From assembly GCA_017470345.1 (NCBI GenBank), contig JAFUEP010000027.1, forward strand, positions 1 to 64,000: a DNA stretch of 64,000 nucleotides, in the 5' to 3' direction. The position numbers and the translations under genes were made by a program. Shown here piece after piece: positions 40,841 through 49,930 of this stretch. A model generated the notes under the pieces. The model ran no database searches, was not told the origin of the DNA, and was given only the letters and a program-made list of their open reading frames with translations. The DNA comes from Prevotella sp. Its GTDB lineage: Bacteria > Bacteroidota > Bacteroidia > Bacteroidales > Bacteroidaceae. Within the stretch, counting starts at the first letter, position 1. Each line of letters starts with the position of its first letter.

Positions 40841-42895
40841 CTATTGCCTGACGACGAGGCGGTCGCCGGAGAGGTCGACCTCGAAGAAGTGGGGCACGCG
40901 CACGTAGCGGCCCTTGGCGTCGGTGGTGTGGCTGTGGACCGACATCATCCACTGGCCGTCGAAGCGGCGGAAGAGCATGGAGTGGCCATAGTTGGGCGGC
41001 GTGATGGGCTCGGGCTCCTGAATCCAGGGGCCGTCGAGGGTGCCGTTCTCAGAGTAAGCCACGCCCTGCGTATAGACATCGTAGACCCACGACGTCCAGA
41101 GCATGCCGAGCCGTCCCGTGGCGGTGCGGAACAGCCAAGGGCCGTCGGTCACCTTGTTCCACGTCACCTGCCCGTCGTCGCTGCGCTCGCGGCTCCAGGG
41201 CGAGTCGCTGGCGCGGAAGAGCACGGTGGGCTCGCCGACCGTCCCGCTGAGGTCGGGCTTCAGCTGAATCTTCTCTATCGTCCCGTTCCAGTTCTGCAGC
41301 CATTCGCCGCAGTAGACCATATAGGGCCGCCCGTCAGCGTCGCGCCATAGGGTGCCGTCGAGCGTGGGGCGGTCGGCGGGCAGGTAGGTGGCATCACCAA
41401 AAGCCCGGTAGGGTCCCATGGGCTGTTCCGCACGCAGCACCTGACAGGCACGACGCTCGATGACATTGCCCCTGACGGTGTCGATCTTGACGTCGCGGTT
41501 GGTGAACGTGGCAAAGTAGTAATAGTAGCCGTCGCCCGTCTGATGTAGCTCGGCCGCCCAGATCATCGGCCGGGGACCCATCCACGACTCGCGGTCGAAC
41601 TCCGTCACGCGGAAGGGGCCTTCCCACAGCTTCAGGTCAGCGCTGCGCCACATCATGCCGCCAGTGCCCGTCATGTAGTACATGCCGGTCTTCTGGTCGG
41701 CCAGGATGGCGGGGTCGCTCAGCCGGATGGAGTCGAGGGGGACGTTCTGCCTCACATGAAGCCCGCGCGACGACTGCGGCCGCCACTCGTCGGCCCAACG
41801 CACGACAGGCCGGCCGTCGGCAAAGGTGATGGGCAGCCAGACGTAGCGGGCGTCGATGGGATGCTTCGGCCGCCAGATGTCGGCCATGAAGATGAACTGT
41901 CCGTCGGGCTGACGGAGCACGAAGGTGCCCTGACCGCCGAAGGTGATGTGGGCATCGGGGCCGACGCAGGGATTGGGATGCTGCGTCCACGGCCCCCAGA
42001 CAGAGGGTGCGGAGAACATGCGGGCCTCGTTGGGCGCCCAGCCTGTGCAGCCCGACGTGATCATCCAGTAGGTGCCGTCGTGGCGGAAGATGGTGGGTGC
42101 CTCGTTGTGGCCTGCTGGCGCCACGCGGGTGTAGCGGCCCGTATGGTGCAGGTAGTCGGGCGTCAGCTCGGCGATGTGCAGGGTCAGATTCTCCTCGGAT
42201 GAAAAGATATGATAGGCCTTCCCGTCGTCGTCGACAAAGAGGGTCATGTCGCGCGACATCTGTCCGCCCTCAAGGTCGCGATGGATGAAGAGGCCCTCGG
42301 CGACGGCCTTTGTCCACTGCGGCGTCCACCACTCCGTGTAGTCGGCCATCTTGAGCTGCCGCGCATGGCTGACGTCCTTCGCGGTGAACTCCTGCGGCCA
42401 CTGGCCGGCATTGGCACGACTGCTGTAGAGGAAGGTGTAAGGCCCCTCAGGCCTGTCGCTCACGGCCACGCCGAAGCGGGCAGCCTCGTAGCCGCAATGG
42501 AGCAGCTCCAGATGGAACCACATGACAAACTTGCCCGTCGCAGCATTATAGATGACCTTCGGCCGCTCCATGATGCAGCCCTTCTCGATGTCGCTGCCCT
42601 TCTCTTGGCTCACGCTGAGGGCCACGCCGCGGTTCTGCCAGTTCATGAGGTCGGTCGAGCTATAGCACGTCACGCCCACCAGCGCGGCACTGGTATTCTC
42701 GGCCTTGTGCTCGCCAAACCAGTAGTAGACGCCGTCGTGCAGCAGCACGCCGCCCCCGTGGGCGTTGATGTGCCGTCCGTCGGTGTCGGGCCACAGCTGT
42801 CCCGGCTTAATAGTCTGATGCATGGGCGCAGCGGCGGCCCCGAGGGTCAGCGCCGTAGCGACTAAAGACAATAATAGCAGAAAAGTCTTTCTCAT
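40841..42895 (-). CDS. Secreted tandem GH43-like glycosidase
   Basis: 684 residues with signal peptide. Two five-bladed beta-propellers follow each other: the first from HINAHGGGVLLHDGVYYWFG (about 42-360), the second from RLSDPAILADQKTGMYYMTG (about 385-680). Both begin with a GH43-type strand; the second has the usual DPA. Other landmarks are CIMERPKVIYNAATGKFVMW and LDGTLWRDADGRPYMVYCGEW. GH43 enzymes typically release arabinose, xylose or galactose from side chains. Which propeller is active, and the subfamily, cannot be fixed by eye. It has its own consensus promoter. Confidence 0.85.
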   Translation of the reverse strand: MRKTFLLLLSLVATALTLGAAAAPMHQTIKPGQLWPDTDGRHINAHGGGVLLHDGVYYWFGEHKAENTSAALVGVTCYSSTDLMNWQNRGVALSVSQEKGSDIEKGCIMERPKVIYNAATGKFVMWFHLELLHCGYEAARFGVAVSDRPEGPYTFLYSSRANAGQWPQEFTAKDVSHARQLKMADYTEWWTPQWTKAVAEGLFIHRDLEGGQMSRDMTLFVDDDGKAYHIFSSEENLTLHIAELTPDYLHHTGRYTRVAPAGHNEAPTIFRHDGTYWMITSGCTGWAPNEARMFSAPSVWGPWTQHPNPCVGPDAHITFGGQGTFVLRQPDGQFIFMADIWRPKHPIDARYVWLPITFADGRPVVRWADEWRPQSSRGLHVRQNVPLDSIRLSDPAILADQKTGMYYMTGTGGMMWRSADLKLWEGPFRVTEFDRESWMGPRPMIWAAELHQTGDGYYYYFATFTNRDVKIDTVRGNVIERRACQVLRAEQPMGPYRAFGDATYLPADRPTLDGTLWRDADGRPYMVYCGEWLQNWNGTIEKIQLKPDLSGTVGEPTVLFRASDSPWSRERSDDGQVTWNKVTDGPWLFRTATGRLGMLWTSWVYDVYTQGVAYSENGTLDGPWIQEPEPITPPNYGHSMLFRRFDGQWMMSVHSHTTDAKGRYVRVPHFFEVDLSGDRLVVRQ

Positions 42896-42920
42896 TAGGG
42901 TAATAGTTTAGTTACGGCTA

Positions 42921-42952
42921 CAAATGTAGCACATTTATTTGAGACTCCCAAA
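42921..42952 (-). promoter_or_regulatory. Promoter of the GH43 gene
   Basis: TTTG, 20-base spacer, TACATTTG, 25 bases before the start codon. Confidence 0.75.
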
Positions 42953-42983
42953 CTTTTACGACTCTTTCAAGCAAAACGCAACA

Positions 42984-43019
42984 GAAGCAGCCCTTTTCAG
43001 TCGGAAAAGAGCTGCTTTC
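42984..43019 (-). terminator. Hairpin after the 665-residue protein gene
   Basis: GAAGCAGC...TTTTC pairs with GGAAAA...GCTGCTTTC around a four-base loop. It lies 60 bases past the stop codon and upstream of the GH43 promoter, a natural terminator position, though the T-tract is poor. Confidence 0.55.
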
Positions 43020-43079
43020 CACTTGAGTAGTCAGCAAGTATGAACAAGATGACAGCCTTTCAGGGGGAAGGCCTAAGCA

Positions 43080-45077
43080 CTATTTGTTCACGACTTTCCT
43101 GACGTCTCCGTTCTGAAGGACCACGATGCTGATACCTTTTTGTAAAGCATCCACAACACGGCCGTCCATGCCATAGCGCTTGACTTCTTTCTTTTCATCA
43201 CTACAGACAGACTCGACACCCGTAGCAGCCATATTGTCGATGCGGAAGGCCGGACTGACGGTCTGCACATGGGTGTTTCCTGCCTCGTCGTTCATCGTGA
43301 AGCGCACGTCGAACCAGCCCTTCTCGGCCTCGCCCTGCACGTCCTTCAGTGAAGCACGATAGACATAGCCCCAGCCGAAGATGCCTTCCCCGCCTGTACA
43401 TTCTTCTATTAGCAGCGGGGTCCACTCATCCTTGTTGTACGGAGCATATTCCACCGTAATCTCTGCAGGTTTGGAATCTGGTATATAATCAAACACCTCA
43501 GGGACATAAATCTTTTCAAAATCAGCCGCCGAGAACTCCATCGTGCCGTCGACACCAGTCTCAAAGCGGTCGGTGATGCAGCCGTCAGAACGTCTGAACT
43601 GGAGCATTGTCAGTGTGGGAGGCGTCTTGTCGTCGGCCTTGTCGTCATAATGTATCGTGGCAGTATTCTTCCCTGACAGTCCATCTACTTCGACATCAGA
43701 ATTCACCAGTGTAATGTCATGCACGCCGTCTACCTCTTTGTTTTCTTGCAAAAGTAAACTGTCGACATAAACGAAGTCATATATGACAGTTTCCCCATAT
43801 CGCCCTATATAGCTTACATCGTTTGCTACTGGCATAGGAACTATCGGACAACTCTCGCCGGAACGCCCCAACTTCTCAGATTCAGCATAAGAGAAGTATG
43901 GATTGTATGGAATCTCTATCCTTTGCAGTTTCTTTCCGAAATAATTATCCTGAACTATTTTAAAATAGTCGCTAAAGGGTCGACCCTCTTGGTCCAACTC
44001 GCCCAGATTCCTATACATTTTCTCTCCGTTTATGAAAGAAAAAGGCTGTCCTATGACAGGATAAACTTTTGGTCTCTGCCCCCAAGAACTGTATGTGGTC
44101 AATTCATTATTATGGAAAATGGCTGCCGTCAGCAATTGCAGCTTGTCGTCATTCTTATCTTGACAAGGCACGCTTGAATAGATTGTCAAATCCTGTGTCC
44201 CAGCTGGTTTTTCTGCATTCTCAAGTCGGTAGAACAGATAAGGTCCAGGAATATTAATACCGTCAGAAAGCATTGTTAATGATACGCCAGCGCCATACCC
44301 CGGCTGAGAGTAACTGGCAGGAGAATACGTCCACGTCTCGTGGGTCACCTGATAGTCCGCGGGATTGTTGGACAAAACGACATCTTTAAACTTATCCGTG
44401 GAGAAGTAGGATACATACCACTTGTCAATATCTTCATTTCGCGCTATTCTTGTCTGTGCTATCAGGAATCTTTCCGACACGTCATTGATGTAAAAACCAG
44501 TTTGTGACATTGTCCGTTCATCTTCTGTCTTGGCTCTGTCAATACGATAGGAAAAAGTTATCAACGACATTTTCTGCGCTTTGAAGATCAGCATTGTCTC
44601 AACGTAGGATTCAGCTACATTGCCTGGCTCAGTCGTTATCCATCCTTTTTCGCCAAAATATCCTAAGTCGAGTTTCAGCAGTTCGCCGTCCGGACCATAA
44701 TTATTTATCGTCACTTTGTTAACGGCCATGTCGGGACTCATCACGATGGTCGTGTCGTTCTTGATTTCAACTTGTTCCTTGATAACGATGTAGTGGAGTC
44801 CCTCAAAAGTTTGAAAGTATGACATCATATCATACTTGCCTGCCGGCAGACTTGTCTGGATATCCATCCCCATATAGAACTGAGCAGTCGGCACCATCGA
44901 CTCACTCCAAATCTTAACCCCCTCAAAAGGATACATGAACTGAGTCTGGTCGTAATCCAACTTAATGGTGACATTCACATCTGGTTCGTCCTGAGCACAG
45001 ATGCTAACATGACTACCGGCGATGACCATCAACGAGGATGCCATCAAGCGACAAATGTTAAGGTGTCTCATACGCAT
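43080..45077 (-). CDS. Large secreted protein of unknown function
   Basis: 665 residues with signal peptide (SLMVIAGSHVSICAQ). It reads as a series of beta-sandwich modules; one (PPTLTMLQFRRSDGCITDRFE, VEYAPYNKDEWTPL, DEAGNTHVQTVSPAF) resembles Ig-like modules of secreted subtilases, but no protease triad is seen. The C-terminal tail (RYGMDGRVVDALQKGISIV) is of the shared type. Composition is more AT-rich than the GH43 gene next to it. Start could be the first or third residue Met. Confidence 0.7.
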   Translation of the reverse strand: MRMRHLNICRLMASSLMVIAGSHVSICAQDEPDVNVTIKLDYDQTQFMYPFEGVKIWSESMVPTAQFYMGMDIQTSLPAGKYDMMSYFQTFEGLHYIVIKEQVEIKNDTTIVMSPDMAVNKVTINNYGPDGELLKLDLGYFGEKGWITTEPGNVAESYVETMLIFKAQKMSLITFSYRIDRAKTEDERTMSQTGFYINDVSERFLIAQTRIARNEDIDKWYVSYFSTDKFKDVVLSNNPADYQVTHETWTYSPASYSQPGYGAGVSLTMLSDGINIPGPYLFYRLENAEKPAGTQDLTIYSSVPCQDKNDDKLQLLTAAIFHNNELTTYSSWGQRPKVYPVIGQPFSFINGEKMYRNLGELDQEGRPFSDYFKIVQDNYFGKKLQRIEIPYNPYFSYAESEKLGRSGESCPIVPMPVANDVSYIGRYGETVIYDFVYVDSLLLQENKEVDGVHDITLVNSDVEVDGLSGKNTATIHYDDKADDKTPPTLTMLQFRRSDGCITDRFETGVDGTMEFSAADFEKIYVPEVFDYIPDSKPAEITVEYAPYNKDEWTPLLIEECTGGEGIFGWGYVYRASLKDVQGEAEKGWFDVRFTMNDEAGNTHVQTVSPAFRIDNMAATGVESVCSDEKKEVKRYGMDGRVVDALQKGISIVVLQNGDVRKVVNK

Positions 45078-45111
45078 TTAATGATTAAGTGAATAAATAG
45101 TTTTGACACCG

Positions 45112-45119
45112 CAAAGATA
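45112..45119 (-). promoter_or_regulatory. -7 element of the 665-residue protein gene
   Basis: TATCTTTG on the minus strand, about 35 bases before the start. No TTTG at the right distance. Confidence 0.5.
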
Positions 45120-45187
45120 ATGCAAAACAAGAATTGATGCAGAAAGGAAGATGTCTCAAGATGTATCAGATTATCATTTGGAACCAA

Positions 45188-46888
45188 TTAGTCCTGTTTC
45201 CGGCTGTTTTCGCGGGCCATGCGTTGATATTCCGATGGAGTAAGGCCTGTATATTTCTTGAAGTTTGTTGAGAAGTTTGTACGTGACTTGATGCCAACGC
45301 TTGCAGCAATGCCCTCAATGCTCAGGTGCCCATAGTGCTCTGCATCGCTCATTCTGCGGCATGCCTCCTTGATGCGGTATTCGTTAAGCAGGACATTGAA
45401 ATTGCACTGTCGCTTCTCGTTAATGACATACGACACATATGTTGGGTTGGCATCCACCAACTCGGCCAGTCGGTCGAGGGTGAAATTTGGTTTAAAGACG
45501 TCTTCAGACTTCTCCATGACGAGGAACACCCTGTGCATCAAGTCCTGTTTGCCGTTTTCATCCATCGGGTTCTTCTCGTATTTTGCCTTCGGCTTCCCGA
45601 CGTTATCAGCCACGGCCAGTTCCCATCGTCTCACTTCTTCTTCATGAGCCTTCAGCAAGTCGGTATTTTTCAGATAGAGTTGCCTGTTCTTTTCCTGTGT
45701 CTGCCGGTATTTCCTGACAACCAAAATCAGCATGCAAACCAGCAAAACAACAACGACAGCCGTCCCATACATCATGTAAGTTTTGATTCTTTCTCGGTGA
45801 GCCTGCTCGCGTGCCTTCTGATTCAGATTGTCAATTTCAAAAAGGAACTTAGTCTTTTCAATATCCCTCAGATTGCTTTGGTTAACAATAATGTCCTTTT
45901 CGCGATGGAACAGCAACTCATATTTGTCTGCATCCTGCTGTTTCCCCTCAGATTTATAATAGTCACTCAAATCTTGATAAATACCTGCCAAGCCTATATG
46001 ATGGCCGTTTCTTGAAGCAATACAAATCAGACTGTCGGCGGTTGCCAAAGCTTTCGGATACAATTCTTTCTCTAACAGAATGGCATAGCGCATCTGGTAA
46101 TTGATCACTGAGTCGTTGCACCTTTCCTGATGATTCTTCGCATAGCCACAACTCAGAGCGGAATCAAGAAAGGCAATGGACTCCTCAGCAGAACTCTCCT
46201 CACCGGATGCCAAAACGGCCTTGCATAAATAACGGGCATGAACAAGGGTTGGATTGTCTTCTTCGCTTAGCTTCATACTGCAAAACTTACGCAATACGCT
46301 ACCTACTTTGTCTACTGCATGACAGTTAAGCCCCAAGGCTGCCAGATTAGATGCAATGACGCCCATCAGTTCTTGTTGTCCCAGAAGGGCTGCCTCCTCA
46401 AATGTCCGCATCGACCTCAAGAGAACACTGTCTGTCACATGACCCATTCTTTGATGGTCAGGCAATGTACTGAGCAGCGTCAGCCCCGCCATGTTATTAT
46501 GGATTTTAGGCAATAAGTGATTCAGATGATGCTTGACAGCATATTCCTCAGAAAGATGATAGAATCCCCATGCTTTTTGATAGTCAGAAAAATATGCCTT
46601 ATACAGTACGCCAAGATAATTCAAGGCCTCAGCACAGGCCACCTGTTCCGTTGAATCCTTGGGATTCACGAACCGTCGATTGGCCTGGATTGTAAAACAG
46701 AGTAATGCGCTGTCTGGCATATTGCGTGCCCGAAGATAATCCAGCCCCAGATTAACAAGTTCAGTACCTGACATAGTCATCAGGCGGTCATCTATTTTTA
46801 TTTGGACCTCCTGTGCTCCCACGCCCTGATTCTGAAAAAAAAGAAAGCAGAGGAATAAAGCGCGGATGAGAGTCTGGAATAACTTCAT
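45188..46888 (-). CDS. TPR membrane regulator with AraC domain, no kinase
   Basis: 566 residues. Signal peptide, TPR-like helices at about 40-340 (ALNYLGVLYKAYFSDYQKAW), one transmembrane helix at about 369-392, a coiled cytoplasmic linker, and an AraC helix-turn-helix at about 455-560 (RLAELVDANPTYVSYVINEK, VGIKSRTNFSTNFKKYTG). It lacks kinase and receiver domains. It begins nine bases after era, so read-through from the ribosomal/fatty-acid cluster is likely. The secreted-protein gene 110 bases downstream is its likeliest target, by position only. Confidence 0.87.
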   Translation of the reverse strand: MKLFQTLIRALFLCFLFFQNQGVGAQEVQIKIDDRLMTMSGTELVNLGLDYLRARNMPDSALLCFTIQANRRFVNPKDSTEQVACAEALNYLGVLYKAYFSDYQKAWGFYHLSEEYAVKHHLNHLLPKIHNNMAGLTLLSTLPDHQRMGHVTDSVLLRSMRTFEEAALLGQQELMGVIASNLAALGLNCHAVDKVGSVLRKFCSMKLSEEDNPTLVHARYLCKAVLASGEESSAEESIAFLDSALSCGYAKNHQERCNDSVINYQMRYAILLEKELYPKALATADSLICIASRNGHHIGLAGIYQDLSDYYKSEGKQQDADKYELLFHREKDIIVNQSNLRDIEKTKFLFEIDNLNQKAREQAHRERIKTYMMYGTAVVVVLLVCMLILVVRKYRQTQEKNRQLYLKNTDLLKAHEEEVRRWELAVADNVGKPKAKYEKNPMDENGKQDLMHRVFLVMEKSEDVFKPNFTLDRLAELVDANPTYVSYVINEKRQCNFNVLLNEYRIKEACRRMSDAEHYGHLSIEGIAASVGIKSRTNFSTNFKKYTGLTPSEYQRMARENSRKQD

Positions 46889-46897
46889 AAGACCGTC

Positions 46898-47779
46898 CTA
46901 CTCGGGGTTATACCCGAAGTTGTCGAGTTCCTTCTTCGAGGAGCGCCAGTCCTTGTCGACCTTGACGAAGATCTCGAGGTAGATGTGCTTGTCGAAGAAC
47001 TTCTCAAGGGTCTTGCGGGCCTCGGTCGAGACCTTCTTCAGGGCGACGCCCTGATGGCCGATGATGATGCCCTTCTGCGACTCGCGCTCGACGTAGATGA
47101 CGGCGTTGATGTGGATCTGGCGGTCGTCCTCCTTGAAGCGCTCGACGACGACTTCCACCGAGTAGGGAATCTCCTTGTCGTAGTAGAGCAGGATCTTTTC
47201 ACGGATAATCTCGGAGACGAAGAAGCGGGCGGGCTTGTCCGTCAGCTGGTCCTTGTCGAAGAAGGCGGGGCTCTCGGGCAGCAGCTCCCGGATGCGCTTC
47301 AGCAGCAGGTCGGTGCCGAACTTGTTCTTTGCCGAGATGGGCAGTATCTCGGCGTTGGGCAAGAGCGAGTGCCACTTCTCGACGAGGTCGCCCAGCGTTT
47401 TCTGGTCGCTCTCGTCAATCTTGTTGATGAGCAGCAGCACGGGAATCTGCATCTTCTGCACCTTCTCGAGGAAGTCCATGTTCTTCTCGGGATTCTCGAC
47501 GACATCGGTGACGTAGAGCAGCACGTCGGCGTCCTGGAGGGCCGACTCCGAGAAGGCGAGCATCGACTCCTGCAGCTTGTAGTTCGGCTTCAGCACGCCC
47601 GGCGTGTCAGAGAAGACAATCTGCATGTCGTCGGTGTTGACGATGCCCATGATACGATGGCGCGTGGTCTGCGCCTTAAAGGTAGCAATGGAAATACGCT
47701 CACCAACCAACTGGTTCATGAGCGTACTTTTTCCGACGTTGGGATTCCCAACGATATTGACGAATCCTGCCTTATGCAT
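46898..47779 (-). CDS. era: Ribosome-maturation GTPase Era
   Basis: 293 residues. GTPase with G1 GNPNVGKST near residue 11, DTPGV and NKID specificity motif near 121, then a C-terminal KH RNA-binding domain including GIIIGHQGVALKKVSTEAR. Era binds 16S rRNA near its 3' end and helps 30S maturation. Fourth gene of yceD-rpmF-fabH-era, with a 156-base gap after fabH that holds AATTAAGAATT-type inverted repeats. Confidence 0.96.
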   Translation of the reverse strand: MHKAGFVNIVGNPNVGKSTLMNQLVGERISIATFKAQTTRHRIMGIVNTDDMQIVFSDTPGVLKPNYKLQESMLAFSESALQDADVLLYVTDVVENPEKNMDFLEKVQKMQIPVLLLINKIDESDQKTLGDLVEKWHSLLPNAEILPISAKNKFGTDLLLKRIRELLPESPAFFDKDQLTDKPARFFVSEIIREKILLYYDKEIPYSVEVVVERFKEDDRQIHINAVIYVERESQKGIIIGHQGVALKKVSTEARKTLEKFFDKHIYLEIFVKVDKDWRSSKKELDNFGYNPE

Positions 47780-47785
47780 ATTGAC

Positions 47786-47935
47786 TTATGAATTTAGAAT
47801 TAAGAATTAAGAGGTATTCTCGCTCCGCTACGATTAAGATGTAAGAATTTAGAATTAAATGCGCTGCTATTACTTCTCAACTCTTACTCGGCATAGCCGA
47901 CACTTCTTAATTCTCACTTCTCAACTCTTCCTTGC
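47786..47935. repeat. AATTAAGAATT-type repeats between era and fabH
   Basis: TAGAATTAAGAATTAAGAG near 47795 can pair with CTTCTTAATTCTCACTTCTC near 47905. Low-complexity repeats of this style fill several gaps in the window. No gene is seen here. Confidence 0.5.
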
Positions 47936-48937
47936 TTAAGCACCATCATAGGCCCAGCGCAGGAAGTTGGCTCCGTGGACGAAGCCGGCGCCGAAGGCGG
48001 TCATGATGATGTTGTCGCCCTTGCGCAGCTTGGGTTCATACTCCCAGAGGGCCAGGGGGATAGTGGCAGCCGACGTGTTGCCGTAGCGTTCGATGTTGCA
48101 CATCACCTTCTCCATAGGCATCTCCAGCCGCTTGGCCACGGCCTCGATGATGCGCATGTTGGCCTGGTGAGGAATGACCCACTGGATGCTGTCCTTGTCG
48201 AGTCCGTTGCGCTTGGCGATGAGCTCGCAGTCGTCGCTCATGTTGGTCACGGCGTAGCGGAAGACGGTGCGGCCCTCCTGATAGGTGTAGTGCATGCGGT
48301 GGTCGACACTGAAGTGGCTGGCCGGATAGACCGAGCCGCCGGCCTTCATGTGGAGGAAGGGCAGGCCCATGCCGTCGGTGCGCAGATAGCTGTCCTGCAG
48401 TCCGAGGCTGGTGTCCTCAGTGGCTTCGAGCATCACGGCACCGGCGCCGTCGCCGAAGAGCGGACAGGTCTGGCGGTCCTTATAGTCGGTGGCCGACGAC
48501 ATCTTGTCGGCTCCGATGAGCAGAATCTTCTTGTAGCGACCACTTTGAATCATCGACGTCGCTACGTCGAGTGAGTAGATGAATCCGCAGCAGGCAGCCC
48601 AGAAGTCGAAGGCCATGGCATTCTTCAGCCCCAGCTTGCCGAGCACGATGCTGGCCGTCGAGGGGTAGTGATAGTCGGCCGTCGAGGTGGCGACGATGAG
48701 TGCGTCGATCTCGTCGGGGTTCGTGCCTGTCTTCTTCAGCAGAGCCTTGGCTGCTTTGCGCGCCATATAAGAAGTGCCGAGCCCCTCTTCAGTAAGGATT
48801 CGGCGCTCCTTGATTCCGACACGCGTCATAATCCACTCGTCGTTGGTGTCGACCATGCGCGACAGCTCCTCATTGGTGAGAACATAGTCAGGCACATAGC
48901 CGGCAACGCCAGTTATGATCGCGTTAATCTTTCCCAT
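47936..48937 (-). CDS. fabH: 3-oxoacyl-ACP synthase III (FabH)
   Basis: 333 residues. Starts fatty-acid elongation by condensing an acyl-CoA with malonyl-ACP. Active-site Cys in WAACCGFIYSLD near 114, His in IPHQANMRI near 254, Asn in YGNTSAATIPLAL near 284. Full length. The gene is 15 bases after rpmF and in the usual rpmF-fabH order, though plsX, often between them elsewhere, is absent. Confidence 0.96.
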   Translation of the reverse strand: MGKINAIITGVAGYVPDYVLTNEELSRMVDTNDEWIMTRVGIKERRILTEEGLGTSYMARKAAKALLKKTGTNPDEIDALIVATSTADYHYPSTASIVLGKLGLKNAMAFDFWAACCGFIYSLDVATSMIQSGRYKKILLIGADKMSSATDYKDRQTCPLFGDGAGAVMLEATEDTSLGLQDSYLRTDGMGLPFLHMKAGGSVYPASHFSVDHRMHYTYQEGRTVFRYAVTNMSDDCELIAKRNGLDKDSIQWVIPHQANMRIIEAVAKRLEMPMEKVMCNIERYGNTSAATIPLALWEYEPKLRKGDNIIMTAFGAGFVHGANFLRWAYDGA

Positions 48938-48952
48938 TATCAGAGCAAAGGA

Positions 48953-49144
48953 TTATTCAGCGACTTCGTCTTCCATCTTGATAGCCACCTTGCCGCGATA
49001 GTAGCCGCAAGTGGGGCATACGGTGTGGTAAACATAGTAAGCTCCGCAGTTGGGGCATACTGCCAATGTGGGTGCTACTGCCTTGTCGTGTGTGCGACGC
49101 TTGGCCTGACGCTGACTTGATTGTCTTCTTTTAGGATGTGCCAT
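48953..49144 (-). CDS. rpmF: Ribosomal protein L32
   Basis: 63 residues. It begins MAHPKRRQSSQRQAKRRTHD and has two Cys pairs (CPNC, CPTC) for a zinc ribbon. Sits between yceD and fabH, the standard neighbourhood. Confidence 0.97.
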   Translation of the reverse strand: MAHPKRRQSSQRQAKRRTHDKAVAPTLAVCPNCGAYYVYHTVCPTCGYYRGKVAIKMEDEVAE

Positions 49145-49204
49145 AATTGATTTATTATTTTAATGTTTTACGTTTTACGATGATTCAGAGCGGCAGCAAA
49201 TGAT

Positions 49205-49735
49205 TCACTTTTCACTCTTCACTTTTAGCTTAAGAAGTGCCTCCCACCGCGGGTCAGTCACCTTGTCGTCCGCATCACTGCTTCGGGCAGCCGAGTGCTC
49301 CTCGAGCACCCGCATCATGGCATCGTTGCAACCGCCAAGTTGGTGAACGTGCTGGATGGGTACCGCCAGTGCGACTGACTCGTAGATGAACCATGCCGTG
49401 GCGAGCACAGGATCAGTCTCGTCCACGACGATCAGGTCATCGTCCTCGGTGTATTCAGGGCCCAGCTTCACTATCAGTCGGAGGTCGGCCTCGATGGGCT
49501 GATCCATCATGTCGAGACAGCGGTCGCAGACCACCTGAACCGTGCCGCTCATGTGCAGCGTGAGCTCATAAAAGCCGACGGCCTTGCGTATAGACCCCGA
49601 CACATGCAGCGAGCCACTCTGCAACTGAGCACCCTCGAGCGACTGGAAGAACCGATCGTCGAGCTCCCACTCCAAGGGCGTGACGTCCTGCGTAAGTGCC
49701 TTTAAATCAATCTTAAGTCGCTCTAAGTAACACAT
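49205..49735 (-). CDS. yceD: YceD/DUF177 family protein
   Basis: 176 residues from MCYLER (49733-49735); longer frames start upstream of the promoter. The DUF177 signature VQVVCDRCLDMMDQPIEADL is present with its two Cys residues and the ELTLHMSGT strand. YceD precedes rpmF in most bacteria and is linked to 23S rRNA accumulation. The C-terminus KVKSEK plus stop is encoded by a TGAAAAGTGAA repeat, as at the end of the ATPase gene at 14968. Confidence 0.93.
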   Translation of the reverse strand: MCYLERLKIDLKALTQDVTPLEWELDDRFFQSLEGAQLQSGSLHVSGSIRKAVGFYELTLHMSGTVQVVCDRCLDMMDQPIEADLRLIVKLGPEYTEDDDLIVVDETDPVLATAWFIYESVALAVPIQHVHQLGGCNDAMMRVLEEHSAARSSDADDKVTDPRWEALLKLKVKSEK

Positions 49736-49755
49736 ATACACTTTTTTAGCGGCTG

Positions 49756-49763
49756 CAAAGTTA
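49756..49763 (-). promoter_or_regulatory. -7 element of the yceD-rpmF-fabH-era operon
   Basis: TAACTTTG on the minus strand, 20 bases before the start. A TTGT lies about 22 bases upstream in place of TTTG. Confidence 0.6.
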
Positions 49764-49859
49764 CAAACTTTTTTTGATATACGGACAACTTTTTCGTGAT
49801 TTTTTTCGTTTTTGCACACTCCCGCCCCACGTGTGCAACGTCAGCTCTCAAAAGAAACA

Positions 49860-49897
49860 GGCTGTCTCCGCGACGTTCGCACGCCAAAGAGACAGCC
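49860..49897 (-). terminator. Terminator of the TPR-BlaI-BlaR1 operon
   Basis: GGCTGTCTC pairs with GAGACAGCC (9 base pairs, 20-base loop). On the minus strand it is followed by TGTTTCTTTT. It lies 33 bases past the BlaR1-like stop. Confidence 0.65.
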
Positions 49898-49930
49898 CGG
49901 CTCGCTTATACAAAAACGAGAGAGAGGGAT

